Assembly (NCBI GenBank): GCA_963556195.1
Contig: CAUVYP010000586.1
Span: 310,001-374,000 of the forward strand
From: Sepiola atlantica
Lineage: Eukaryota; Mollusca; Cephalopoda; Sepiida; Sepiolidae
Direction: 5' to 3'
Length of the DNA stretch: 64,000 nucleotides
Shown: piece by piece, positions 24,642 through 38,219 of the stretch
How positions within the stretch are numbered: the stretch's first letter is position 1
How the letters are laid out: every line of letters begins with the position of its first letter
The notes under the pieces: generated by a model
Databases searched by the model: none
What the model was told of the DNA's origin: nothing
What the model saw: the letters and a program-made list of their open reading frames with translations, nothing else
Position numbers and translations under genes: made by a program

Positions 24642-25571
24642 TTAGCGCGTTTTAAAGTTGATATCGCTTTTGTTTATAACTTCCACATTTATTCGAATTG
24701 TGCAACGAAACTTTGCACAGATTAGCGGAGTCACATTTTCTACTGAAGTACCAAGTTTCAGAAGTGCAGCTCTTGTACTGCCGGAGATATGTCGATACAA
24801 ACTGAATACGCAAACTATCAACAAAATTTAGTGCGATTTAAAGTTGATATCGCTTTTGTTTATAACTTCACCATTCTTTTGAATTGTGCAACGAAACTTT
24901 GCAGAGATAAGCGGAGTCACATGCTCTACTGAAGTACCAAGTTTCAGAAGTGCAGCTCTTTTACTGCCGGAGATATGTCGATACAAACTGAATACGCAAA
25001 ACATCAACAAAATTTAGCGCGTTTTAAAGTGGATATCGCTTTTGTTTATAACTTCCACATTTATTCGAATTGTGCAACGAAACTTTGCAGACCGTCGCGG
25101 AGACACACGTTCTACTGAAGTACCAAGTTTCAGAAGTGCAGCTCTTGTAATGCCGGAGATATGTCGATACAAACTGAATACGCAAAACATCAACAAAATT
25201 TAGCGCGTTTTAAAGTTGATATCGCTTTTGTTTATAACTTCCACATTTATTCGAATTGTGCAACGAAACTTTGCAGACAGTCGCGGATAGGCCTTTTCTA
25301 CTGAAGTACCAAGTTTCAGAAGTGCAGCTCTTGTACTGCCGGAGATATGTCGATACAAACTGAATACGCAAAACATCAACAAAATTTAGCGCGTTTTAAA
25401 GTGGATATCGCTTTTGTTTATAACTTCCACATTTATTCGAATTGTGCAACGAAACTTTGCACAGATTAGCGGAGTCACATTTTCTACTGAAGTACCAAGT
25501 TTCAGAAGTGCAGCTCTTGTACTGCCGGAGATATGTCGATACAAACTGAATACGCAAACTATCAACAAAAT

Positions 25572-27431
25572 TTAGTGCGATTTAAAGTTAGTATCGCTTT
25601 TGTTTATAACTTCACTATTCTTTAGAATTGTGCAACGAAACTTTGCAGAGATAAGCGGAGTCACATGCTCTACTGAAGTACCAAGTTTCAGAAGTGCAGC
25701 TCTTTTACTGCCGGAGATATGTCGATACAAACTGAATACGCAAAACATCAACAAAATTTAGCGCGTTTTAAAGTGGATATCGCTTTTGTTTATAACTTCC
25801 ACATTTATTCGAATTGTGCAACGAAACTTTGCACAGATTAGCGGAGTCACATTTTCTACTGAAGTACCAAGTTTCAGAAGTGCAGCTCTTGTACTGCCGG
25901 AGATATGTCGATACAAACTGAATACGCAAAACATCAACAAAATTTAGCGCGTTTTAAAGTTGATATCGCTTTTGTTTATAACTTCCACATTTATTCGAAT
26001 TGTGCAACGAAACTTTGCAGACAGTCGCGGATAGGCCTTTTCAACTGAAGTACCAAGTTTCAGAAGTGCAGCTCTTGTACTGCCGGAGATATGTCGATAC
26101 AAACTGAATACGCAAAACATCAACAAAATTTAGCGCGTTTTAAAGTTGATATCGCTTTTGTTTATAACTTCCACATTTATTCGAATTGTGCAACGAAACT
26201 TTGCACAGATTAGCGGAGTCACATTTTCTACTGAAGTACCAAGTTTCAGAAGTGCAGCTCTTGTACTGCCGGAGATATGTCGATACAAACTGAATACGCA
26301 AACTATCAACAAAATTTAGTGCGATTTAAAGTTAGTATCGCTTTTGTTTATAACTTCACCATTCTTTAGAATTGTGCAACGAAACTTTGCAGAGATAAGC
26401 GGGGTCACATGCTCTACTGAAGTACCAAGTTTCAGAAGTGCAGCTCTTTTACTGCCGGAGATATGTCGATACAAACTGAATACGCAAAATATCAACAAAA
26501 TTTAGCGCGTTTTAAAGTGGATATCGCTTTTGTTTATAACTTCCACATTTATTCGAATTGTGCAACAAAACTTTGCACAGATTAGCGGAGTCACATTTTC
26601 TACTGAAGTACCAAGTTTCAGAAGTGCAGCTCTTGTACTGCCGGAGATATGTCGATACAAACTGAATACGCAAAACATCAACAAAATTTAGCGCGTTTTA
26701 AAGTTGATATCGCTTTTGTTTATAACTTCCACATTTATTCGAATTGTGCAACGAAACTTTGCACAGATTAGCGGAGTCACATTCTCTACTGAAGTACCAA
26801 GTTTCAGAAGTGCAGCTTTTTTACTGCCGGAGATATGTCGATACAAACTGAATACGCAAAACATCAACAAAATTTAGCGCGTTTTAAAGTGGATATCGCT
26901 TTTGTTTATAACTTCCACATTTATTCGAATTGTGCAACGAAACTTTGCAGACCGTCGCGGAGACACACGTTCTACTGAAGTACCAAGTTTCAGAAGTGCA
27001 GCTCTTGTAATGCTGGAGATATGTCGATACAAACTGAATACGCAAAACATCAACTAAATTTAGCGCGTTTTAAAGTTGATATCGCTTTTGTTTATAACTT
27101 CCACATTTATTCGAATTGTGCAACGAAACTTTGCACAGATTAGCGGAGTCACATTTTCTACTGAAGTACCAAGTTTCAGAAGTGCAGCTCTTGTACTGCC
27201 GGAGATATGTCGATACAAACTGAATACGCAAAACATCAACAAAATTTAGCGCGTTTTAAAGTTGATATCGCTTTTGTTTATAACTTCCACATTTATTCGA
27301 ATTGTGCAACGAAACTTTGCACAGATTAGCGGAGTCACATTTTCTACTGAAGTACCAAGTTTCAGAAGTGCAGCTCTTGTACTGCCGGAGATATGTCGAT
27401 ACAAACTGAATACGCAAACTATCAACAAAAT
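25572..27431. repeat. HOR copy, 10 repeats
   Basis: The order is D E B C D E H F A C. Private markers are TTCACTATTCTTTAG in the first D, CCTTTTCAACTG in B, and GCAACAAAACTT in the second E. The same markers recur 1860 bp (10 units) later. Confidence 0.9.
26688..26873. repeat. subtype H repeat (reference unit)
   Basis: H is an A-like unit with CATTCTCTACTG after the box and GCTTTTTTACTGCC where A has GCTCTTGTACTGCC. It is found only between about 26.7 and 48.8 kb (26688, 28548, 29850, 32826, 43614, 45288, 46404, 48636, and a hybrid at 47520) and is followed by F. It is therefore a local marker that arose or spread within the middle of the array. Confidence 0.9.
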
Positions 27432-29477
27432 TTAGTGCGATTTAAAGTTAGTATCGCTTTTGTTTATAACTTCACTATTCTTTAGAATTGTGCAACGAAA
27501 CTTTGCAGAGATAAGCGGAGTCACATGCTCTACTGAAGTACCAAGTTTCAGAAGTGCAGCTCTTTTACTGCCGGAGATATGTCGATACAAACTGAATACG
27601 CAAAACATCAACAAAATTTAGCGCGTTTTAAAGTGGATATCGCTTTTGTTTATAACTTCCACATTTATTCGAATTGTGCAACGAAACTTTGCACAGATTA
27701 GCGGAGTCACATTTTCTACTGAAGTACCAAGTTTCAGAAGTGCAGCTCTTGTACTGCCGGAGATATGTCGATACAAACTGAATACGCAAAACATCAACAA
27801 AATTTAGCGCGTTTTAAAGTTGATATCGCTTTTGTTTATAACTTCCACATTTATTCGAATTGTGCAACGAAACTTTGCAGACAGTCGCGGATAGGCCTTT
27901 TCAACTGAAGTACCAAGTTTCAGAAGTGCAGCTCTTGTACTGCCGGAGATATGTCGATACAAACTGAATACGCAAAACATCAACAAAATTTAGCGCGTTT
28001 TAAAGTTGATATCGCTTTTGTTTATAACTTCCACATTTATTCGAATTGTGCAACGAAACTTTGCACAGATTAGCGGAGTCACATTTTCTACTGAAGTACC
28101 AAGTTTCAGAAGTGCAGCTCTTGTACTGCCGGAGATATGTCGATACAAACTGAATACGCAAACTATCAACAAAATTTAGTGTGATTTAAAGTTAGTATCG
28201 CTTTTGTTTATAACTTCACCATTCTTTAGAATTGTGCAACGAAACTTTGCAGAGATAAGCGGAGTCACATGCTCTACTGAAGTACCAAGTTTCAGAAGTG
28301 CAGCTCTTTTACTGCCGGAGATATGTCGATACAAACTGAATACGCAAAACATCAACAAAATTTAGCGCGTTTTAAAGTGGATATCGCTTTTGTTTATAAC
28401 TTCCACATTTATTCGAATTGTGCAACAAAACTTTGCACAGATTAGCGGAGTCACATTTTCTACTGAAGTACCAAGTTTCAGAAGTGCAGCTCTTGTACTG
28501 CCGGAGATATGTCGATACAAACTGAATACGCAAAACATCAACAAAATTTAGCGCGTTTTAAAGTTGATATCGCTTTTGTTTATAACTTCCACATTTATTC
28601 GAATTGTGCAACGAAACTTTGCACAGATTAGCGGAGTCACATTCTCTACTGAAGTACCAAGTTTCAGAAGTGCAGCTTTTTTACTGCCGGAGATATGTCG
28701 ATACAAACTGAATACGCAAAACATCAACAAAATTTAGCGCGTTTTAAAGTGGATATCGCTTTTGTTTATAACTTCCACATTTATTCGATTTGTGCAACGA
28801 AACTTTGCAGACCGTCGCGGAGACACACGTTCTACTGAAGTACCAAGTTTCAGAAGTGCAGCTCTTGTAATGCTGGAGATATGTCGATACAAACTGAATA
28901 CGCAAAACATCAACTAAATTTAGCGCGTTTTAAAGTTGATATCGCTTTTGTTTATAACTTCCACATTTATTCGAATTGTGCAACGAAACTTTGCACAGAT
29001 TAGCGGAGTCACATTTTCTACTGAAGTACCAAGTTTCAGAAGTGCAGCTCTTGTACTGCCGGAGATATGTCGATACAAACTGAATACGCAAAACATCAAC
29101 AAAATTTAGCGCGTTTTAAAGTTGATATCGCTTTTGTTTATAACTTCCACATTTATTCGAATTGTGCAACGAAACTTTGCAGACAGTCGCGGATAGGCCT
29201 TTTCTACTGAAGTACCAAGTTTCAGAAGTGCAGCTCTTGTACTGCCGGAGATATGTCGATACAAACTGAATACGCAAAACATCAAGAAAATTTAGCGCGT
29301 TTTAAAGTTGATATCGCTTTTGTTTATAACTTCCACATTTATTCGAATTGTGCAACGAAACTTTGCACAGATTAGCGGAGTCACATTTTCTACTGAAGTA
29401 CCAAGTTTCAGAAGTGCAGCTCTTGTACTGCCGGAGATATGTCGATACAAACTGAATACGCAAACTATCAACAAAAT
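27432..29477. repeat. HOR copy, 11 repeats
   Basis: The order is D E B C D E H F A B C, the previous 10-mer with a B added before the final C. It shares TTCACTATTC, CCTTTTCAAC and GCAACAAAAC with the previous copy. The second D begins TTAGTGTGATTT, and this marker then appears in the D units at 29478 and 32454. The B at 29106 ends CATCAAGAAAAT, a marker passed on to the 16-mers. Confidence 0.9.
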
Positions 29478-32453
29478 TTAGTGTGATTTAAAGTTAGTAT
29501 CGCTTTTGTTTATAACTTCACCATTCTTTAGAATTGTGCAACGAAACTTTGCAGAGATAAGCGGAGTCACATGCTCTACTGAAGTACCAAGTTTCAGAAG
29601 TGCAGCTCTTTTACTGCCGGAGATATGTCGATACAAACTGAATACGCAAAACATCAACAAAATTTAGCGCGTTTTAAAGTGGATATCGCTTTTGTTTATA
29701 ACTTCCACATTTATTCGAATTGTGCAACAAAACTTTGCACAGATTAGCGGAGTCACATTTTCTACTGAAGTACCAAGTTTCAGAAGTGCAGCTCTTGTAC
29801 TGCCGGAGATATGTCGATACAAACTGAATACGCAAAACATCAACAAAATTTAGCGCGTTTTAAAGTTGATATCGCTTTTGTTTATAACTTCCACATTTAT
29901 TCGAATTGTGCAACGAAACTTTGCACAGATTAGCGGAGTCACATTCTCTACTGAAGTACCAAGTTTCAGAAGTGCAGCTTTTTTACTGCCGGAGATATGT
30001 CGATACAAACTGAATACGCAAAACATCAACAAAATTTAGCGCGTTTTAAAGTGGATATCGCTTTTGTTTATAACTTCCACATTTATTCGATTTGTGCAAC
30101 GAAACTTTGCAGACCGTCGCGGAGACACACGTTCTACTGAAGTACCAAGTTTCAGAAGTGCAGCTCTTGTAATGCTGGAGATATGTCGATACAAACTGAA
30201 TACGCAAAACATCAACTAAATTTAGCGCGTTTTAAAGTTGATATCACTTTTGTTTATAACTTCCACATTTATTCGAATTGTGCAACGAAACTTTGCACAG
30301 ATTAGCGGAGTCACATTTTCTACTGAAGTACCAAGTTTCAGAAGTGCAGCTCTTGTACTGCCGGAGATATGTCGATACAAACTGAATACGCAAAACATCA
30401 ACAAAATTTAGCGCGTTTTAAAGTTGATATCGCTTTTGTTTATAACTTCCACATTTATTCGAATTGTGCAACGAAACTTTGCAGACAGTCGCGGATAGGC
30501 CTTTTCTACTGAAGTACCAAGTTTCAGAAGCTCAGCTCTTGTACTGCCGGAGATATGTCGATACAAACTGAATACGCAAAACATCAAGAAAATTTAGCGC
30601 GTTTTAAAGTTGATATCGCTTTTGTTTATAACTTCCACATTTATTCGAATTGTGCAACGAAACTTTGCACAGATTAGCGGAGTCACATTTTCTACTGAAG
30701 TACCAAGTTTCAGAAGTGCAGCTCTTGTACTGCCGGAGATATGTCGATACAAACTGAATACGCAAACTATCAACAAAATTTAGTGCGATTTAAAGTTAGT
30801 ATCGCTTTTGTTTATAACTTCACCATTCTTTAGAATTGTGCAACGAAACTTTGCAGAGATAAGCGGAGTCACATGCTCTACGTAAGTACTAAGTTTCAGA
30901 AGTGCAGCTCTTTTACTGCCGGAGATATGTCGATACAAACTGAATACGCAAAACATCAACAAAATTTAGCGCGTTTTAAAGTGGATATCGCTTTTGTTTA
31001 TAACTTCCACATTTATTCGAATTGTGCAACGAAACTTTGCAGACCGTCGCGGAGACACACGTTCTACTGAAGTACCAAGTTTCAGAAGTGCAGCTCTTGT
31101 AATGCCGGAGATATGTCGATACAAACTGAATACGCTAAACATCAACAAAATTTAGCGCGTTTTAAAGTTGATATCGCTTTTGTTTATAACTTCCACATTT
31201 ATTCGAATTGTACAACGAAACTTTGCAGACAGTCGCGGATAGGCCTTTTCTACTGAAGTACCAAGTTTCATAAGTGCAGCTCTTGTACTGCCGGAGATAT
31301 GTCGATACAAACTGAATACGCAAAACATCAACAAAATTTAGCGCGTTTTAAAGTTGATATCGCTTTTGTTTATAACTTCCACATTTATTCGAATTGTGCA
31401 ACGAAACTTTGCACAGATTAGCGGAGTCACATTTTCTACTGAAGTACCAAGTTTCAGAAGTGCAGCTCTTGTACTGCCGGAGATATGTCGATACAAACTG
31501 AATACGCAAACTATCAACAAAATTTAGTGCGATTTAAAGTTGATATCGCTTTTGTATATAACTTCACCATTCTTTTGAATTGTGCAACGAAACTTTGCAG
31601 AGATAAGCGGAGTCACATGCTCTACTGAAGTACCAAGTTTCAGAAGTGCAGCTCTTTTACTGCCGGAGATATGTCGATACAAACTGAATACGCAAAACAT
31701 CAACAAAATTTAGCGCGTTTTAAAGTGGATATCGCTTTTGTTTATAACTTCCACATTTATTCGAATTGTGCAACGAAACTTTGCAGACCGTCGCGGAGAC
31801 ACACGTTCTACTGAAGTACCAAGTTTCAGAAGTGCAGCTCTTGTAATGCCGGAGATATGTCGATACAAACTGAATACGCAAAACATCAACTAAATTTAGC
31901 GCGTTTTAAAGTTGATATCGCTTTTGTTTATAACTTCCACATTTATTCGAATTGTGCAACGAAACTTTGCACAGATTAGCGGAGTCACATTTTCTACTGA
32001 AGTACCAAGTTTCAGAAGTGCAGCTCTTGTACTGCCGGAGATATGTCGATACAAACTGAATACGCAAAACATCAACAAAATTTAGCGCGTTTTAAAGTTG
32101 ATATCGCTTTTGTTTATAACTTCCACATTTATTCGAATTGTGCAACGAAACTTTGCAGACAGTCGCGGATAGGCCTTTTCTACTGAAGTACCAAGTTTCA
32201 GAAGTGCAGCTCTTGTACTGCCGGAGATATGTCGATACAAACTGAATACGCAAAACATCAAGAAAATTTAGCGCGTTTTAAAGTTGATATCGCTTTTGTT
32301 TATAACTTCCACATTTATTCGAATTGTGCAACGAAACTTTGCACAGATTAGCGGAGTCACATTTTCTACTGAAGTACCAAGTTTCAGAAGTGCAGCTCTT
32401 GTACTGCCGGAGATATGTCGATACAAACTGAATACGCAAACTATCAACAAAAT
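29478..32453. repeat. HOR copy, 16 repeats
   Basis: The order is D E H F A B C D F-prime B C D-prime F A B C. Distinctive markers are GTGTGATTT, GCAACAAAAC, TTCGATTTGTGC in the first F, CAGAAGCTCAGC in the first B (30531-30532), CTACGTAAGTACTAAG in the second D (30881-30890), AATTGTACAACG and TTTCATAAG in the second B, and TTTTGTATATAAC in D-prime. GATATCACTTTT near 30245 is private to this copy. Confidence 0.93.
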
Positions 32454-35429
32454 TTAGTGTGATTTAAAGTTAGTATCGCTTTTGTTTATAACTTCACCAT
32501 TCTTTAGAATTGTGCAACGAAACTTTGCAGAGATAAGCGGAGTCACATGCTCTACTGAAGTACCAAGTTTCAGAAGTGCAGCTCTTTTACTGCCGGAGAT
32601 ATGTCGATACAAACTGAATACGCAAAACATCAACAAAATTTAGCGCGTTTTAAAGTGGATATCGCTTTTGTTTATAACTTCCACATTTATTCGAATTGTG
32701 CAACAAAACTTTGCACAGATTAGCGGAGTCACATTTTCTACTGAAGTACCAAGTTTCAGAAGTGCAGCTCTTGTACTGCCGGAGATATGTCGATACAAAC
32801 TGAATACGCAAAACATCAACAAAATTTAGCGCGTTTTAAAGTTGATATCGCTTTTGTTTATAACTTCCACATTTATTCGAATTGTGCAACGAAACTTTGC
32901 ACAGATTAGCGGAGTCACATTCTCTACTGAAGTACCAAGTTTCAGAAGTGCAGCTTTTTTACTGCCGGAGATATGTCGATACAAACTGAATACGCAAAAC
33001 ATCAACAAAATTTAGCGCGTTTTAAAGTGGATATCGCTTTTGTTTATAACTTCCACATTTATTCGATTTGTGCAACGAAACTTTGCAGACCGTCGCGGAG
33101 ACACACGTTCTACTGAAGTACCAAGTTTCAGAAGTGCAGCTCTTGTAATGCTGGAGATATGTCGATACAAACTGAATACGCAAAACATCAACTAAATTTA
33201 GCGCGTTTTAAAGTTGATATCGCTTTTGTTTATAACTTCCACATTTATTCGAATTGTGCAACGAAACTTTGCACAGATTAGCGGAGTCACATTTTCTACT
33301 GAAGTACCAAGTTTCAGAAGTGCAGCTCTTGTACTGCCGGAGATATGTCGATACAAACTGAATACGCAAAACATCAACAAAATTTAGCGCGTTTTAAAGT
33401 TGATATCGCTTTTGTTTATAACTTCCACATTTATTCGAATTGTGCAACGAAACTTTGCAGACAGTCGCGGATAGGCCTTTTCTACTGAAGTACCAAGTTT
33501 CAGAAGCTCAGCTCTTGTACTGCCGGAGATATGTCGATACAAACTGAATACGCAAAACATCAAGAAAATTTAGCGCGTTTTAAAGTTGATATCGCTTTTG
33601 TTTATAACTTCCACATTTATTCGAATTGTGCAACGAAACTTTGCACAGATTAGCGGAGTCACATTTTCTACTGAAGTACCAAGTTTCAGAAGTGCAGCTC
33701 TTGTACTGCCGGAGATATGTCGATACAAACTGAATACGCAAACTATCAACAAAATTTAGTGCGATTTAAAGTTAGTATCGCTTTTGTTTATAACTTCACC
33801 ATTCTTTAGAATTGTGCAACGAAACTTTGCAGAGATAAGCGGAGTCACATGCTCTACGTAAGTACTAAGTTTCAGAAGTGCAGCTCTTTTACTGCCGGAG
33901 ATATGTCGATACAAACTGAATACGCAAAACATCAACAAAATTTAGCGCGTTTTAAAGTGGATATCGCTTTTGTTTATAACTTCCACATTTATTCGAATTG
34001 TGCAACGAAACTTTGCAGACCGTCGCGGAGACACACGTTCTACTGAAGTACCAAGTTTCAGAAGTGCAGCTCTTGTAATGCCGGAGATATGTCGATACAA
34101 ACTGAATACGCTAAACATCAACAAAATTTAGCGCGTTTTAAAGTTGATATCGCTTTTGTTTATAACTTCCACATTTATTCGAATTGTACAACGAAACTTT
34201 GCAGACAGTCGCGGATAGGCCTTTTCTACTGAAGTACCAAGTTTCATAAGTGCAGCTCTTGTACTGCCGGAGATATGTCGATACAAACTGAATACGCAAA
34301 ACATCAACAAAATTTAGCGCGTTTTAAAGTTGATATCGCTTTTGTTTATAACTTCCACATTTATTCGAATTGTGCAACGAAACTTTGCACAGATTAGCGG
34401 AGTCACATTTTCTACTGAAGTACCAAGTTTCAGAAGTGCAGCTCTTGTACTGCCGGAGATATGTCGATACAAACTGAATACGCAAACTATCAACAAAATT
34501 TAGTGCGATTTAAAGTTGATATCGCTTTTGTATATAACTTCACCATTCTTTTGAATTGTGCAACGAAACTTTGCAGAGATAAGCGGAGTCACATGCTCTA
34601 CTGAAGTACCAAGTTTCAGAAGTGCAGCTCTTTTACTGCCGGAGATATGTCGATACAAACTGAATACGCAAAACATCAACAAAATTTAGCGCGTTTTAAA
34701 GTGGATATCGCTTTTGTTTATAACTTCCACATTTATTCGAATTGTGCAACGAAACTTTGCAGACCGTCGCGGAGACACACGTTCTACTGAAGTACCAAGT
34801 TTCAGAAGTGCAGCTCTTGTAATGCCGGAGATATGTCGATACAAACTGAATACGCAAAACATCAACTAAATTTAGCGCGTTTTAAAGTTGATATCGCTTT
34901 TGTTTATAACTTCCACATTTATTCGAATTGTGCAACGAAACTTTGCACAGATTAGCGGAGTCACATTTTCTACTGAAGTACCAAGTTTCAGAAGTGCAGC
35001 TCTTGTACTGCCGGAGATATGTCGATACAAACTGAATACGCAAAACATCAACAAAATTTAGCGCGTTTTAAAGTTGATATCGCTTTTGTTTATAACTTCC
35101 ACATTTATTCGAATTGTGCAACGAAACTTTGCAGACAGTCGCGGATAGGCCTTTTCTACTGAAGTACCAAGTTTCAGAAGTGCAGCTCTTGTACTGCCGG
35201 AGATATGTCGATACAAACTGAATACGCAAAACATCAACAAAATTTAGCGCGTTTTAAAGTTGATATCGCTTTTGTTTATAACTTCCACATTTATTCGAAT
35301 TGTGCAACGAAACTTTGCACAGATTAGCGGAGTCATATTTTCTACTGAAGTACCAAGTTTCAGAAGTGCAGCTCTTGTACTGCCGGAGATATGTCGATAC
35401 AAACTGAATACGCAAACTATCAACAAAAT
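32454..35429. repeat. HOR copy, 16 repeats, near-identical to the previous one
   Basis: Every marker of 29478-32453 reappears 2976 bp later, including AGCTCAGC at 33507 and CTACGTAAGTACT at 33857. Differences I noticed are few: GATATCGC restored in the fifth unit, the last B ending CATCAACAAAAT, and TCATATTTTC in the last C. This is the most similar long pair in the window and so probably the most recent large duplication. Confidence 0.93.
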
Positions 35430-38219
35430 TTAGTGCGATTTAAAGTTAGTATCGCTTTTGTTTATAACTTCACCATTCTTTAGAATTGTGCAACGAAACT
35501 TTGCAGAGATAAGCGGAGTCACATGCTCTACTGAAGTACCAAGTTTCAGAAGTGCAGCTCTTTTACTGCCGGAGATATGTCGATACAAACTGAATACGCA
35601 AAACATCAACAAAATTTAGCGCGTTTTAAAGTGGATATCGCTTTTGTTTATAACTTCCACATTTATTCGAATTGTGCAACGAAACTTTGCACAGATTAGC
35701 GGAGTCACATTTTCTACTGAAGTACCAAGTTTCAGAAGTGCAGCTCTTGTACTGCCGGAGATATGTCGATACAAACTGAATACGCAAAACATCAACAAAA
35801 TTTAGCGCGTTTTAAAGTTGATATCGCTTTTGTTTATAACTTCCACATTTATTCGAATTGTGCAACGAAACTTTGCAGACAGTCGCGGATAGGCCTTTTC
35901 TACTGAAGTACCAAGTTTCAGAAGTGCAGCTCTTGTACTGCCGGAGATATGTCGATACAAACTGAATACGCAAAACATCAACAAAATTTAGCGCGTTTTA
36001 AAGTTGATATCGCTTTTGTTTATAACTTCCACATTTATTCGAATTGTGCAACGAAACTTTGCACAGATTAGCGGAGTCACATTTTCTACTGAAGTACCAA
36101 GTTTCAGAAGTGCAGCTCTTGTACTGCCGGAGATATGTCGATACAAACTGAATACGCAAAACATCAACAAAATTTAGCGCGTTTTAAAGTGGATATCGCT
36201 TTTGTTTATAACTTCCACATTTATTCGATTTGTGCAACGAAACTTTGCAGACCGTCGCGGAGACACACGTTCTACTGAAGTACCAAGTTTCAGAAGTGCA
36301 GCTCTTGTAATGCTGGAGATATGTCGATACAAACTGAATACGCAAAACATCAACTAAATTTAGCGCGTTTTAAAGTTGATATCGCTTTTGTTTATAACTT
36401 CCACATTTATTCGAATTGTGCAACGAAACTTTGCACAGATTAGCGGAGTCACATTTTCTACTGAAGTACCAAGTTTCAGAAGTGCAGCTCTTGTACTGCC
36501 GGAGATATGTCGATACAAACTGAATACGCAAACTATCAACAAAATTTAGTGCGATTTAAAGTTAGTATCGCTTTTGTTTATAACTTCACCATTCTTTAGA
36601 ATTGTGCAACGAAACTTTGCAGAGATAAGCGGAGTCACATGCTCTACGTAAGTACTAAGTTTCAGAAGTGCAGCTCTTTTACTGCCGGAGATATGTCGAT
36701 ACAAACTGAATACGCAAAACATCAACAAAATTTAGCGCGTTTTAAAGTGGATATCGCTTTTGTTTATAACTTCCACATTTATTCGAATTGTGCAACGAAA
36801 CTTTGCAGACCGTCGCGGAGACACACGTTCTACTGAAGTACCAAGTTTCAGAAGTGCAGCTCTTGTAATGCCGGAGATATGTCGATACAAACTGAATACG
36901 CTAAACATCAACAAAATTTAGCGCGTTTTAAAGTTGATATCGCTTTTGTTTATAACTTCCACATTTATTCGAATTGTACAACGAAACTTTGCAGACAGTC
37001 GCGGATAGGCCTTTTCTACTGAAGTACCAAGTTTCATAAGTGCAGCTCTTGTACTGCCGGAGATATGTCGATACAAACTGAATACGCAAAACATCAACAA
37101 AATTTAGCGCGTTTTAAAGTTGATATCGCTTTTGTTTATAACTTCCACATTTATTCGAATTGTGCAACGAAACTTTGCACAGATTAGCGGAGTCACATTT
37201 TCTACTGAAGTACCAAGTTTCAGAAGTGCAGCTCTTGTACTGCCGGAGATATGTCGATACAAACTGAATACGCAAACTATCAACAAAATTTAGTGCGATT
37301 TAAAGTTGATATCGCTTTTGTATATAACTTCACCATTCTTTTGAATTGTGCAACGAAACTTTGCAGAGATAAGCGGAGTCACATGCTCTACTGAAGTACC
37401 AAGTTTCAGAAGTGCAGCTCTTTTACTGCCGGAGATATGTCGATACAAACTGAATACGCAAAACATCAACAAAATTTAGCGCGTTTTAAAGTGGATATCG
37501 CTTTTGTTTATAACTTCCACATTTATTCGAATTGTGCAACGAAACTTTGCAGACCGTCGCGGAGACACACGTTCTACTGAAGTACCAAGTTTCAGAAGTG
37601 CAGCTCTTGTAATGCCGGAGATATGTCGATACAAACTGAATACGCAAAACATCAACTAAATTTAGCGCGTTTTAAAGTTGATATCGCTTTTGTTTATAAC
37701 TTCCACATTTATTCGAATTGTGCAACGAAACTTTGCACAGATTAGCGGAGTCACATTTTCTACTGAAGTACCAAGTTTCAGAAGTGCAGCTCTTGTACTG
37801 CCGGAGATATGTCGATACAAACTGAATACGCAAAACATCAACAAAATTTAGCGCGTTTTAAAGTTGATATCGCTTTTGTTTATAACTTCCACATTTATTC
37901 GAATTGTGCAACGAAACTTTGCAGACAGTCGCGGATAGGCCTTTTCTACTGAAGTACCAAGTTTCAGAAGTGCAGCTCTTGTACTGCCGGAGATATGTCG
38001 ATACAAACTGAATACGCAAAACATCAACAAAATTTAGCGCGTTTTAAAGTTGATATCGCTTTTGTTTATAACTTCCACATTTATTCGAATTGTGCAACGA
38101 AACTTTGCACAGATTAGCGGAGTCATATTTTCTACTGAAGTACCAAGTTTCAGAAGTGCAGCTCTTGTACTGCCGGAGATATGTCGATACAAACTGAATA
38201 CGCAAACTATCAACAAAAT
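35430..38219. repeat. HOR copy, 15 repeats
   Basis: The order is D E B A F C D F-prime B C D-prime F A B C. The run from D at 36546 (CTACGTAAGTACT) through B at 38592 matches 33756-35987 at an offset of 2790 bp, including GTATATAAC in D-prime, AATTGTACAACG in B and TCATATTTTC in C. The left five units use the ordinary E-B-A order rather than E-H-F, so the copy joins two module types. The F at 36174 keeps TTCGATTTGTGC. Confidence 0.9.

Larger units (their letters stand above)
20179..25571. repeat. irregular region with hybrid and shortened units
   Basis: There are four C-D-led blocks of the C-D-E-B kind (20179, 20923, 22225, 22969); the one at 22225 has an A in place of E. B units at 21481 and 23526 carry a D-like GCTCTTTTACTG and are followed by E, so they are B/D hybrids 11 units apart. 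A two-unit block is repeated at 23898-24641. A C-D-prime-F-prime-B-C run closes the segment. The only unit of altered length in the window is here (23341-23525). Confidence 0.87.

Noticed and set aside
30881..30890. GTAAGT in CTACGTAAGTACT as a 5' splice site
   Set aside because: It is a chance match inside a satellite variant, with no exon or acceptor evidence.
30873..31070. 65-codon plus-strand frame, recurring at 33849 and 36639
   Set aside because: It is created by the CTACGTAAGTACT variant in three copies of one HOR; its recurrence reflects array duplication, not gene conservation.
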